DNA of 64,000 nucleotides from Bacteroidota bacterium (GTDB taxonomy: Bacteria; Bacteroidota; Bacteroidia; Chitinophagales; Chitinophagaceae): positions 1-64,000 of the forward strand of contig JAFDYC010000066.1 of NCBI GenBank assembly GCA_018267625.1, read 5' to 3'. A model generated the notes under the pieces. The model saw nothing but the letters and a program-made list of their open reading frames with translations. It made no database searches and was not told the DNA's origin. This document shows positions 35,201-43,019 of this stretch, one piece after another. Each line of letters starts with the position of its first letter. The first letter of the stretch is position 1. Made by a program: the position numbers and the translations under genes.

Positions 35201-38200
35201 GAGAGTAGCCGTACCCCTATTAAGATTACGGTAACCCAACCAGATGCCGTGACCGCTTCTTCTCCCACAAATCCTTATTGCGCCAATGCTGCTGTCAGTT
35301 TAGTAGCAACCAAGGCCACCGGAACAAATACGTACACCTATTCCTGGGCTGCCACACCAACGGCAAATAGCGGCATCACAGGTTCCGTTTCTGGCGGCTC
35401 TATTTCGGTTACGCCGTTGATATCGGGCACCTTTGTCTATACGGTTACGGCTGTGGATGGCGCTTGTGTAGCCATGTCTAGCGATACGATTGATGTGCTG
35501 AACCCGCCACCGGCGCCCATCGTAACTCCTACAACACCTGATAGCTTCTGCCTCGGCGGCTCGGTCGCCTTAACCGCCTCGCCGGGAACTGCGGTTGCCT
35601 TTAGTGATATGTTTGAAAACTTCCCGCTGACCCAGTGGACTACTACCGGTACGGGGGTCACGTACAACCAAAGCACTACTTACTATCAGCAAGGCAGCAG
35701 TTCGATTTGGATGTCGTACAATACGAATTCTGATGCGAATCTTGAGATGGCCAACAATATCAACCTGACTCAATTCGGTAGCCCGGTGTTGTATTTCTAT
35801 CAAATTTGCGCTACGGAAGCCTATTATGATTTCGGCTATATCCAATATTCTACGGATAATGGGGCAACCTGGACATCCTTCCCCTCTTCCGCATATTCAG
35901 GTTCCGGCTCGCTAAAAAATAGTGTGGTCAGCTTCGATAAGTCAAGCTACTCTGATTGGTCCTCGCAGTTTTCTGGCTCCACAACAAATCCAGGCTCTGG
36001 CCCGGCAACCACTCTTTGGAAAAAAGAAACCATTGACTTGTCCAGTTATGCGACAGCCACACAGTTCAAAATCCGATTCCACCTTACCTCTGATGGTTCT
36101 GTTAACTATTATGGCTGGCTGATTGACAGTGTTGCGATCGCTGCCACACCTGCAGTCACTTATTCCTGGACTTCCAACCCGGTTGGCTTCTCGGATACGG
36201 CCCATAACACAACAGCGACGCCTCCTACTGCCGGAACTTATGTTTATACCGGTTCAGCAATCGGAACGAATGGTTGCCGCACAGGAGCAAATACTGCGAA
36301 CATCGAAGTACACCCCTTGCCGGCTTTCAGTTTTGTACCTGTTAATGCTGCTGTATGTTTCGGCCATAGCCGGACTATAACTGCCAGTGGTGCGGATAGT
36401 ATGACCTGGTCACCTGCTACGGGCCTGAATACTACAGTCGGCAAAACCGTAATTGCTAACCCGACATCTACCACCACGTACAAGGTGATTGGCGTTACCC
36501 AGTACGGCTGCATTGATTCAACAAACAAGCAGGTTAAAGTCAATACGCTGCCTACAGTCACGATCACTCCCAGTGCAGATACTATTTGCTACGGCAAATT
36601 CACTTCCCTGAAAGCTTCGGGTGCTAATACTTATTCCTGGACACCAACCGTAAGCTACAGCACGCTCAGAGGCGATAGCGTCAGGGTGTCTCCCTCTTCA
36701 GACCAGAGCTATACGACTATCGGTACCGACACGAACGGTTGTGCCGATACGGTGTCCGCTAACATCAAAGTCAACACCTTGCCCAATGTCAGTGTCAGCG
36801 CTACAGACACGGTTATTTGTGGCAGCGGCAGCGTCAGCCTTACGGCCAGCGGTGCAGTCAGCTACACCTGGACTCCTTCTACCGGCCTGAGCGCCACAAC
36901 AGGCTCCGGCGTGATGGCATCCCCCACCTCCCGGACTACATACATTGCTACGGGCACCGATGCCAATGGATGTCAAGACACCGGAAAGACTACAATATCC
37001 GTGTATGCCTTGCCCGTAATCGTAGCGCATCCTACTGCTGCAAGTAGTGTGTGTGGTGGCTATAGCATCAAGCTTTGGGCAACCGGTGCCAGCACGTATG
37101 CCTGGTCACCATCCGGTAGCCTGAACACTGCTACCGGCGATACAGCCGTGGCCACACCCGCTTCTACGACGACCTACACCATCACCGGAACGGACATTCA
37201 TGGCTGCATAGACACCGTCCACAAAACAGTTACGGTGAACTATGGCCCGACAGTAAGTGTGACACCAACCAACCCGACCATTTGCGCCGGCGATACCGTC
37301 GTCTTCCGAGTGACCGGTACGGCTTCTGGTTATGTCTGGACACCGAGCACGGGCTTGGATACGAATAAAGGTACCCAGGTGGTGGCTCGCCCGAGTTCCA
37401 CAACCACTTATTCGATCACGGGCTTAAGCTCCTCGGGATGCAACACTTTGGTGCAGGAAGTGCTCACTGTTCTTTCCGTTCCGAATGTGTCAATGTATGC
37501 TAGTAAGAACAGTACTCTTTGCTGGGGTGATAGCGTTCAACTCTTCGCTTTCGGCGCAGCTACCTATGCCTGGAGCCCCTCGAATACGCTCAGTTCCTCA
37601 GCCGGCTCTATCGTCTGGGCCTATCCGGATACGATTATTCGTTACCGCGTCATCGGCACGGCCAGCAATGGCTGCACCGATACCGCATTCCGTACGGTGA
37701 ATGCCTACTCAAAGATTGATGCCAGCATTTCTCCAGCAGGCAAAAAGAGCATTTGCCAGAATGACTCCATTACCCTGATTGCAAAACCAGGATATGCTAC
37801 CTACAAATGGATGATTTATGGCGTGCCCATCACCCCGCTCATCGGAAACAGCTTCACCACGGGCACCGGAGGTTTCTACACTCTGACCATCTCTGACTCC
37901 AATGGTTGCATCCGCAGCTCGTCCCAATCTACAGTCATCACCGTTGTGCAGCGCCCCTTCCCGGTCATCAATCAGGATGGAGCCTGGTTAGTTACCAGCC
38001 CGGGCTACCTGCACTATCAATGGTTCCTCGGAGGCACAGCCATCCCGGGGGCTGACAGCCAGGCCTACATGCCTACTAAGGGCGGCAGCTATACCGTGGA
38101 AGTAACATCGGACACAGCGACCAATTGCCCGGGCATTTCCGCCGCCTTCCTCTTCACGCCGGAAAGCGTGGGCAGCACCGCCCTGTCTGATGCTGTTCAG

Positions 38201-38416
38201 TTGTTCCCGAACCCGGGCCGCAACCTCGTCCGCATCCAGTCACCTGTCCCCGTCAGCCTGCGCGTCACCGGCATGGATGGCAAGCTTATCTTCCAGGGAA
38301 ATGACCTGAAACAACTCTCCGTAGCCGGCTGGCCAGACGGTGTCTATCAGGTAATGATTCTGGATAAAGATGGCCGCTTCATCAAAGCTGTGAAACTGAC
38401 GAAGCTGTCTCAATAA
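32216..38416 (+). CDS. Giant T9SS-secreted protein with beta-helix and tandem Ig-like repeats
   Basis: I place the start at 32216 (MKALFSRQLAACALLVFSA), which gives a clean signal peptide and 2,066 residues; the longer frame from 32159 adds 19 non-signal residues. After the signal comes a parallel beta-helix region (DNA about 32500-33750) full of Asn, Ser, Gly and ladder motifs such as IxNNxI and DGDDPSTAGNQNLTI. A beta-sandwich region follows with a MAM/jelly-roll-like module near 35600-36170. Then seven or so Ig-like repeats of about 80 residues occupy about 36310-37725, each with C(x)G, SGAxxYxWxPxxGL, a PTSTTTYxVxGT strand and a second Cys. A final module YQWFLGGTAIPGADSQAYM leads to the type A sorting domain VQLFPNPGRNLVRIQ...VKLTKLSQ. 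It is probably a surface adhesin or matrix protein exported by T9SS; the ligand is unknown. A terminator follows. Confidence 0.88.
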   Translation: MKALFSRQLAACALLVFSAQAALGQVSLTATGGTSTGSFTTLNSAFAAINAGTHTGSIVISITGNTTEPSTPTPLVASGSGSASYTKILIKAASGNDTINSASSPSSSRGIIELAGASNVTIDGDDPSTAGNQNLTIMAAMSSTSGIACIRLGCANTSGTGGASNDTIKNCIIIGSRNSATSTTTNYGIQYNNASSSNTSSSGAYGNINNAFIGNTILRCKYGMYLYGGSSSYPNTGILVDADTIGSSTVANSVWYGIYLYYASTTSSTGGPVIRNNDIQAGGGSGFSGNIAGIYISSYCGGATIIGNNIHNVANPNSGGWGAYGIGVLSSSGNNNMQIYNNFIRDITTTNYDNYFISTYQNYGIYLTGGTGYKINQNTIYLNAPNATNSFATNEVSGCLALTSTSVSISQMLNNIFINNQGSVSSNACAVIASGTSNFSSGTVNYNNYYVNGSGNIGYLGSTQTTLAAWRSAAGTDANSLNILPSFTSSTNLHIPTSTSSQLESGGASVSITGINKDIDGQTRPGPTGSTYGGASAPDIGADEFDGVPVRAPSVSGLSASAISCNSNISHTITATIVANSGTISSATINYNNGSSGTATMTLSSGTSANGVWTGTIPAASAGGTTVTWSITATSSIPLSTITSGASYTDNPLANMTAAAYAAPANVCTGSSTRLSARAYEIAPVQVGAGSTTYQYGGSPFYHGWGGARVEYIFTASELHAAGLDSGNISALSFDVTGAGASGGYAGFSISMGTTTTQTSYSYPPSSVGGLSVVYTSTSDTPTVGINTYNFSTPFYWNGTDNVVVAVCWSNNNTGGTSATVKWDYYSVSNAMYVYGDNQTVSTICGATGAGSGYYASTTSGRPVTYFTGPKTVAVTAYSWSNGASTVGTTNPLSLTPAASTTYTATLTATSGCTKNTNGVAVTLLPLPSAPTATNSLQCGVHVPTASVSGAAADSTYRWYDAALGGNLVQTGGSTYTSLVSKTDTFYVSIFNGQCESSRTPIKITVTQPDAVTASSPTNPYCANAAVSLVATKATGTNTYTYSWAATPTANSGITGSVSGGSISVTPLISGTFVYTVTAVDGACVAMSSDTIDVLNPPPAPIVTPTTPDSFCLGGSVALTASPGTAVAFSDMFENFPLTQWTTTGTGVTYNQSTTYYQQGSSSIWMSYNTNSDANLEMANNINLTQFGSPVLYFYQICATEAYYDFGYIQYSTDNGATWTSFPSSAYSGSGSLKNSVVSFDKSSYSDWSSQFSGSTTNPGSGPATTLWKKETIDLSSYATATQFKIRFHLTSDGSVNYYGWLIDSVAIAATPAVTYSWTSNPVGFSDTAHNTTATPPTAGTYVYTGSAIGTNGCRTGANTANIEVHPLPAFSFVPVNAAVCFGHSRTITASGADSMTWSPATGLNTTVGKTVIANPTSTTTYKVIGVTQYGCIDSTNKQVKVNTLPTVTITPSADTICYGKFTSLKASGANTYSWTPTVSYSTLRGDSVRVSPSSDQSYTTIGTDTNGCADTVSANIKVNTLPNVSVSATDTVICGSGSVSLTASGAVSYTWTPSTGLSATTGSGVMASPTSRTTYIATGTDANGCQDTGKTTISVYALPVIVAHPTAASSVCGGYSIKLWATGASTYAWSPSGSLNTATGDTAVATPASTTTYTITGTDIHGCIDTVHKTVTVNYGPTVSVTPTNPTICAGDTVVFRVTGTASGYVWTPSTGLDTNKGTQVVARPSSTTTYSITGLSSSGCNTLVQEVLTVLSVPNVSMYASKNSTLCWGDSVQLFAFGAATYAWSPSNTLSSSAGSIVWAYPDTIIRYRVIGTASNGCTDTAFRTVNAYSKIDASISPAGKKSICQNDSITLIAKPGYATYKWMIYGVPITPLIGNSFTTGTGGFYTLTISDSNGCIRSSSQSTVITVVQRPFPVINQDGAWLVTSPGYLHYQWFLGGTAIPGADSQAYMPTKGGSYTVEVTSDTATNCPGISAAFLFTPESVGSTALSDAVQLFPNPGRNLVRIQSPVPVSLRVTGMDGKLIFQGNDLKQLSVAGWPDGVYQVMILDKDGRFIKAVKLTKLSQ
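36313..37725 (+). repeat. Tandem Ig-like repeats inside the giant T9SS protein
   Basis: About seven consecutive units of roughly 80 codons repeat the order Cys, SGAxTYxWxP, GLxxxxG, PxSTTTYxxxGT and GC. The units differ from one another at many residues and therefore look old, not recently amplified. Confidence 0.7.
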
Positions 38417-38444
38417 TGGGTTTTTAGAGTGAACCATATGCAGG

Positions 38445-38475
38445 AGGCCACCATCCCGGTGGCCTTTTGCTTTTG
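38445..38475 (+). terminator. Terminator after the giant T9SS protein
   Basis: AGGCCACC (38445-38452) pairs with GGTGGCCT (38458-38465) with a 5-base loop, followed by TTTGCTTTT. It lies 29 bases after the stop codon, between this gene and the converging folK. Confidence 0.85.
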
Positions 38476-38518
38476 CCGGAAAACGGCTGCTGCATAGCAA
38501 ACAAAAAGTAGGGAACAA

Positions 38519-39049
38519 TTAGGAAACCAGATTTTGGGGCTCCGTTCCAGGCAGGCCAGGCAACATACCCAGGCGCATGACGGGCAATGGGTCGGAGCAA
38601 GCCGCAAGCAGCTCCGCAATGCTGCATCCCGCTTCGGGGTGGATGTGTGCCGCAGCAATTTCGGCCAGAGGGGCCAGGGCAAAACGCCGCTCGGGCAGCC
38701 TCGGGTGGGGCACCTGCAAGGCTTCGCTGTGGATGATGCGTTGGCCCCAGAGCAGCATGTCAATGTCGAGTGTGCGTGGCCCCCAGACGAGGCTCCGCTG
38801 GCGCCCCAGCCGCTCTTCTATTTGGCTCATCTCCTGTAGGAGCACTTCAGGTTGTAGGCCGCATCTCATCCCGATAGCTATGTTGAGAAAGGAAGCCTGG
38901 TCTTCGATGCCCCAGGCAGCCGTTTCATACAAGGATGAGCAGCGGAGGGGGCTGGTACTAAAGTGAGACAGGGACCGGATAGCCTCAGTAAGCAAGGCTT
39001 CTCGCTGACCCAGGTTACTGCCCAACAGTAAAAAGACAGCTTCGTTCAT
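38519..39049 (-). CDS. folK: 2-amino-4-hydroxy-6-hydroxymethyldihydropteridine diphosphokinase
   Basis: FolK transfers pyrophosphate from ATP to 6-hydroxymethyl-7,8-dihydropterin, the step before dihydropteroate synthase in folate synthesis. This 176-residue protein has the start FLLLGSNLGQREALL, the pterin-binding SSLYETAAWGIEDQASFLN, and the active-site signature WGPRTLDIDMLLWG (the two Asp bind magnesium). It then shows PHPRLPERRFALAPLAEIA, where the Arg residues bind ATP. All are intact and the length is normal. It is divergent from sppA with 111 bases between the two start codons; I recall this divergent pair from other Bacteroidota. Confidence 0.94.
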   Translation of the reverse strand: MNEAVFLLLGSNLGQREALLTEAIRSLSHFSTSPLRCSSLYETAAWGIEDQASFLNIAIGMRCGLQPEVLLQEMSQIEERLGRQRSLVWGPRTLDIDMLLWGQRIIHSEALQVPHPRLPERRFALAPLAEIAAAHIHPEAGCSIAELLAACSDPLPVMRLGMLPGLPGTEPQNLVS

Positions 39050-39064
39050 CGGGCGGTGAAGGTA

Positions 39065-39072
39065 TATTTTTG
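39065..39072 (+). promoter_or_regulatory. -7 promoter element (TATTTTTG) of sppA
   Basis: A perfect TAnnTTTG match lies 88 bases upstream of the GTG start at 39161. It falls inside the longer open frame that begins at 39056, which argues against that upstream start. Confidence 0.55.
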
Positions 39073-39160
39073 CCCGGCCCCTGGCTTTTGGGCCAGGCCA
39101 TTGAAGTGCTGTGTCGGGTACATTTTTCTCAAAAATTTCAGGCTAAAAAAACTACTTCCT

Positions 39161-40942
39161 GTGAAGCAATTTTTCAAAATGTTTTTCGCCTCCATGCTGG
39201 GCGTAATTGTCGCATCGGTGGTGATGGTGGGTGTGGGCACCGGCATTGTGGTCAGTGTGATGAGCGGTCTGAAGTCGAGCCGCCCGGCGGGTCAGGCACC
39301 TGTGGAAGCATCCATTCTGGTACTGAAAACCGACCAGCAGTATCATGAGTTGGGCGCTGAAAATTCTATTGCTTCCTTTTCCGGAGAATCTTCTTATGAA
39401 CCGGGATTGTATGATGTGCTGGCCGCCTTGAAACGGGCTAAGAATGATGATAAAATCAAAGCCGTGTTGCTGCGGCTGGAGGGCGGCGCCAATGGCTGGG
39501 CCAGCATGATGCAGCTCCGGCAGGCCTTACTTGATTTTAAGCAAAGTGGCAAGAAAGTCTTTGCATACGGCAACTCTATTTCGCAACGCGACTACTACCT
39601 CGCCAGTGCAGCCGATGTGCTCTACCTGAACCCTAGTGGTGTTTTGGAGCTGAAAGGCCTGGTGTCGCAACTAAGTTTCTTTAAAGGCACTCTCGATAAG
39701 TTAGGCATCGAACCCGAGATTTTTTACGCAGGAAAATTCAAGAGTGCCACCGAGCCATTCCGCGAAACGAAAATGACGGATGCCAACCGCATCCAGCTTA
39801 CCGAACTGCAACGCGGCATCTGGAATCAGTTTCTGGAAGCAGCAGCCGAAAAGGCCCATGCCGACACAGCAGACATTTACCGGCTAGCCCGCGAAGGAGG
39901 GTATTATTTCGCTGCACAGGCAGTGAAGAACAAGCTCGTGGACGGGGCAAAATATTGGGATGAACTGGAAGGCCAGTTACGCCCCTTGGTGTCGAAGAAA
40001 ACGGACGAGAAAGTGCCTTATGTCAGCATGGCCCGATATGCACAACCTGCCGCCGGTGATGGTTCTGAAGAGGCACGGATTGCCTTACTGTATGCAGAAG
40101 GCACTATTGTGGATGGCACCGCTCAGGACTATCAGATTGGAGCGGATGAACTGGTCAGCGAAATCCGAAAAATTGCCCGTGATGAAAAAATTAAAGCCGT
40201 TGTGCTGCGCATCAATTCACCGGGCGGTAGTGCCCTCGCCTCCGAAATTATCTGGCGCGAACTGGAGCTTCTGAAAGCCAAAAAGCCCCTCATTGTTTCG
40301 ATGGGTGATGTGGCTGCTTCCGGCGGTTATTACATCGCCACTGCCGCCGACAGCATCTTCGCTTTGCCCAGCACCATCACCGGCAGTATCGGCGTATTCG
40401 GCATGATGTTCAATGTGGGAGATGCCCTCAACAGCAAGCTGGGTGTGACGTTTGACGAAGTCAAGAATGCACCCTATGCCGATTTCCCGACAGCAATGCG
40501 CCGAATGACACCGGATGAAAAACAACGTATGCAGTCCTTTGTGGACAGCACCTACGCCACCTTCAAAGGGCGTGTCGTTGCAGGGCGTCACCTAAACCCT
40601 GCCTTCGTAGATAGCATAGCTCAGGGCCGCGTTTGGACGGGTGAAGATGCCCTGAGTCTGGGCCTGGTAGATGCACCGGGCGGAATAGACCGGGCCTTAC
40701 AGGCGGCAGCCGGGAAAGCCCGAATCAAGAGTTACCGCCTCGAAACCTTCCCAGAACCTGTGGACCGGTTTCGTTCCCTGCTGAAGCAACTGGGAAAAGG
40801 ACCCTTCTCCCAGACGATGATTCAGGAAGCAATTAGCAAACAAGTTCAGGAGAGCCTACCTGCATACAAGCAAGTGCAGCAAGTACTGCGCATCAATGGT
40901 CGGGTTCAAATGCTATTGCCTATGGTGCCCGAGTTTTATTGA
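39161..40942 (+). CDS. sppA: Signal peptide peptidase SppA, 67K type
   Basis: SppA degrades signal peptides and other membrane-associated peptides at the periplasmic face of the inner membrane. This 593-residue, two-domain S49 peptidase starts with a membrane anchor (VKQFFKMFFASMLGVIVASVV). The first domain carries the general-base lysine in FYAGKFKSATEPF, and the second carries the nucleophile in GDVAASGGYYIATAAD. RINSPGGSALASE is the conserved S49 strand. The GTG at 39161 is chosen because homologues begin with this MKQFFK-type sequence and because a perfect -7 element lies in the longer open frame upstream. The usual two-domain length is kept. It is followed by a decayed T9SS fragment and a hairpin. 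Confidence 0.92.
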   Translation: MKQFFKMFFASMLGVIVASVVMVGVGTGIVVSVMSGLKSSRPAGQAPVEASILVLKTDQQYHELGAENSIASFSGESSYEPGLYDVLAALKRAKNDDKIKAVLLRLEGGANGWASMMQLRQALLDFKQSGKKVFAYGNSISQRDYYLASAADVLYLNPSGVLELKGLVSQLSFFKGTLDKLGIEPEIFYAGKFKSATEPFRETKMTDANRIQLTELQRGIWNQFLEAAAEKAHADTADIYRLAREGGYYFAAQAVKNKLVDGAKYWDELEGQLRPLVSKKTDEKVPYVSMARYAQPAAGDGSEEARIALLYAEGTIVDGTAQDYQIGADELVSEIRKIARDEKIKAVVLRINSPGGSALASEIIWRELELLKAKKPLIVSMGDVAASGGYYIATAADSIFALPSTITGSIGVFGMMFNVGDALNSKLGVTFDEVKNAPYADFPTAMRRMTPDEKQRMQSFVDSTYATFKGRVVAGRHLNPAFVDSIAQGRVWTGEDALSLGLVDAPGGIDRALQAAAGKARIKSYRLETFPEPVDRFRSLLKQLGKGPFSQTMIQEAISKQVQESLPAYKQVQQVLRINGRVQMLLPMVPEFY

Positions 40943-40979
40943 TGTCGGAACCGTTTTTTTTAGTCGGATCTGTATCGCG

Positions 40980-41048
40980 CCCGGTATGTACTTCGTCCGC
41001 ATTACGGCAAATGGACCGGTGATGAGCCGGAGGGTGAGTGTGGAGTAA
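40980..41048 (+). pseudogene. Decayed remnant of a T9SS C-terminal sorting domain
   Basis: This frame translates as PGMYFVRITANGPVMSRRVSVE and then a stop, which is the last beta-strand pair of a type A sorting domain (PGxYxVRI...SxRVxVE). Upstream in the same frame nothing sorting-domain-like is left, and the FPNP motif is absent. A terminator-like hairpin follows at 41073. It is best read as the surviving tail of a deleted secreted-protein gene. Confidence 0.6.
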
Positions 41049-41072
41049 GGAGATTCTTTAAAGAACATTCAG

Positions 41073-41111
41073 GCAAAGGCCGCATTGCAACCCAGTGCTG
41101 CCTTTGCTTTT
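41073..41111 (+). terminator. Probable terminator after the T9SS remnant / sppA
   Basis: GCAAAGGC (41073-41080) pairs with GCCTTTGC (41100-41107) across a 19-base loop, followed by TTTTA. It may have belonged to the lost secreted-protein gene and now probably ends sppA transcripts. Confidence 0.65.
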
Positions 41112-41146
41112 ATGGAGAGTTTACCCGGCACATCTCCCCTGCTGGT

Positions 41147-41154
41147 TACCTTCG
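41147..41154 (+). promoter_or_regulatory. Possible -7 element (TACCTTCG) directly before the carboxylase start
   Basis: A 7-of-8 match to TAnnTTTG ends only 5 bases before the ATG at 41160. If it is used, the transcript would have almost no 5' leader. Confidence 0.4.
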
Positions 41155-41159
41155 CGGCC

Positions 41160-42791
41160 ATGAATCTGGAATTCAACAAAAACGAAGATGCTATGAAGCT
41201 GGCCGTTTCTGCTATGCGTCAGCGGCATGCGCAACTGAGCCTGGGCGGAGGCAAGAAGGCGATGGCGAAGGCAAAGGAAAAGGGCAAGTTGAGTCCCCGG
41301 GAGCGTATTCAATACCTTATTGACAAAAACACAGAGTTCCAGGAAATAGGATCCTTTGCAGGCTGGGAAATGTATGAGAAAGAAGGCGGCTGCCCCAGTG
41401 GAGGCACTGTAGGAGGCATCGGTTATGTGAGTGGCCGCCAGTGTATGATCATTGCGAATGATAATACCGTGAAAGCGGGTGCTTGGTTCCCCATTTCAGG
41501 GAAGAAAAACCTGAGGCTGCAGGAGATTGCGATGGAGAACCACCTGCCGGTGATATACATCGTGGATAGTGCCGGCGTCTTCCTGCCGATGCAGGATGAA
41601 ATCTTTCCAGACAAAGAACATTTTGGCCGCATCTTCCGCAACAATGCGGTGATGAGTGCGATGGGCATCACCCAAATTGCCGCTGTGATGGGTGCCTGTG
41701 TGGCCGGTGGCGCCTACCTGCCCATCATGAGCGATGAGACCCTGATGGTGGAGGGCAATGGCTCCATCTTCCTCGCCGGCCCCTATCTGGTGAAGGCAGC
41801 CATCGGTGAGGATGTGGACATTCAGACCCTGGGCGGCGCAAAGACACACACCGAAATTTCAGGCATCGCCGATTATAAGTTTGATACCGAACAGGAATGC
41901 CTCGACCAGGTGCGCCGTATTATGGACAAGCTCGGGCATCAGAAACAGCAGGCCGGATTTGACCGGATTAAGGCCCTGGCTCCCGCGAAAGATGTCAGCC
42001 AGATTTATGGCATTGTATCGTCCGAAAACAACAAACCCTATGATGTGCTGGATGTAATTGAATGCATCGCGGATGCCGGTACTTTCGACCAGTTTAAAGA
42101 AGATTATGGCAAGACCATCGTGTGCGGCTATGGGCGGGTTGATGGCTGGGCCGTGGGCATTGTGGCCAACCAACGTAAAGTGTTGAAGAGTGGAAAAGGT
42201 GAGATGCAACTGGGTGGTGTCATTTACAACGATAGTGCGGACAAGGCCGCGCGTTTTATCCAAAACTGTAATCAGAAAAATATCCCGCTCGTCTTCCTGC
42301 AAGACGTGACCGGCTTTATGGTCGGTAGCCGCAGTGAACATGCTGGCATCATTAAAGACGGAGCCAAGCTGGTGAACGCAGTGGCCAATTCCATTGTCCC
42401 GAAACTCACCTTCATCACGGGCAATTCCTACGGCGCCGGCAACTATGCAATGTGCGGAAAGGCCTACGACCCACGCTTCATCTACGCCTGGCCCAATGCC
42501 AAGATTGCGGTGATGGGAGGCGAGCAGGCAGCGAAAACGCTACTACAAATTCAGGTTGCCTCGCTCAAGGCAAAGGGAGAAACTATAGAGCCAGAGAAAG
42601 AGGCCGCCTTGCTAAAAGAAATTACGGATCGTTATGCCCGGCAAACGACGGCATACTATGCCGCTGCCCGGCTTTGGGTGGATGAAATCATAGACCCTGC
42701 TGATACGCGCAGGCTTATTTCAGAAGGTATCGCTGCCGCCAATCATGCGCCTGCCGGGCGTGAATGGAAGAGCGGGGTATTTCAGGTCTGA
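41160..42791 (+). CDS. Acyl-CoA carboxylase beta (carboxyltransferase) subunit
   Basis: This 543-residue protein is the carboxyltransferase subunit of a biotin-dependent acyl-CoA carboxylase (propionyl-, methylcrotonyl- or geranyl-CoA type). It has the two crotonase-like halves. The N-half includes GKLSPRERIQYLID, the acyl-CoA-binding strand VIYIVDSAGVFLPMQDE and the oxyanion GAYLPIMSDE region. The C-half has IPLVFLQDVTGFMVG and the second oxyanion loop GNSYGAGNYAMCGKAYDPRF. The start at 41160 (MNLEFNKNEDAM) fits family length, and the longer frame from 41085 crosses a terminator. The biotin carboxylase (alpha) subunit is not next to it. The pattern AGVFLPMQDE leans towards methylcrotonyl-CoA carboxylase of leucine breakdown, but this is uncertain. 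Confidence 0.88.
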   Translation: MNLEFNKNEDAMKLAVSAMRQRHAQLSLGGGKKAMAKAKEKGKLSPRERIQYLIDKNTEFQEIGSFAGWEMYEKEGGCPSGGTVGGIGYVSGRQCMIIANDNTVKAGAWFPISGKKNLRLQEIAMENHLPVIYIVDSAGVFLPMQDEIFPDKEHFGRIFRNNAVMSAMGITQIAAVMGACVAGGAYLPIMSDETLMVEGNGSIFLAGPYLVKAAIGEDVDIQTLGGAKTHTEISGIADYKFDTEQECLDQVRRIMDKLGHQKQQAGFDRIKALAPAKDVSQIYGIVSSENNKPYDVLDVIECIADAGTFDQFKEDYGKTIVCGYGRVDGWAVGIVANQRKVLKSGKGEMQLGGVIYNDSADKAARFIQNCNQKNIPLVFLQDVTGFMVGSRSEHAGIIKDGAKLVNAVANSIVPKLTFITGNSYGAGNYAMCGKAYDPRFIYAWPNAKIAVMGGEQAAKTLLQIQVASLKAKGETIEPEKEAALLKEITDRYARQTTAYYAAARLWVDEIIDPADTRRLISEGIAAANHAPAGREWKSGVFQV

Positions 42792-42838
42792 GGCTTGACA
42801 AAAAAGGTCAAGCTGGTAGGGCCTCAGGAAAATAAAAA

Positions 42839-42872
42839 AGGACGGAAGCCATCTGAGAAAGCCTTCCGTCCT
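42839..42872 (-). terminator. Terminator of tRNA-Gln
   Basis: On the minus strand AGGACGGAAG pairs with CTTCCGTCCT over 10 bp, and the hairpin is followed by TTTTTTATTTT. It lies 6 bases after the 3' end of the tRNA. Confidence 0.85.
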
Positions 42873-42878
42873 GAGAAG

Positions 42879-42949
42879 TAGTCGCACCTGGATTCGAACC
42901 AAGACAGACAGAACCAAAATCTGTAGTGCTACCATTACACCATGCGACT
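42879..42949 (-). tRNA. tRNA-Gln (anticodon TTG)
   Basis: The minus strand gives an acceptor stem AGTCGCA/TGCGACT with discriminator A, a D-arm with GTGTAATGGTAGCAC, an anticodon stem ACAGA/TCTGT whose loop TTTTGGT carries TTG, and a T-arm with the invariant GGTTCGAATCC. The CCA end is not encoded. All four stems pair, so the gene appears functional, and a terminator follows at once. No integrase lies near it. Confidence 0.95.
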
Positions 42950-43019
42950 GCCGTAAAGGGGCTGCAAATGTAAAGGGCGGCCCCTTTTCAGACAAAATGT
43001 TTTTCCTGCAATTCAGCCC

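Noticed and set aside
36313..37725. CRISPR-like array in the repeat-rich region
   Set aside because: The repeats are about 240 bases long, diverged and in one open frame, so they are protein domain repeats.
39056..39160. Upstream extension of sppA
   Set aside because: The extension contains a perfect -7 element and no homologous residues; the GTG at 39161 begins the conserved anchor.
41085..41159. Upstream extension of the carboxylase frame
   Set aside because: It crosses a terminator hairpin and adds residues absent from the family; the ATG at 41160 gives the normal length.
42789..42826. Nested hairpins after the carboxylase gene as a terminator
   Set aside because: The stems TGAGGC/GCCTCA and GCTTGAC/GTCAAGC are present but are followed by A-rich, not T-rich, sequence.
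42879..42949. tRNA-Gln as an attachment site for a mobile element
   Set aside because: No integrase and no duplicated tRNA 3' end was found nearby; the only insertion footprint is at 50883-52617.
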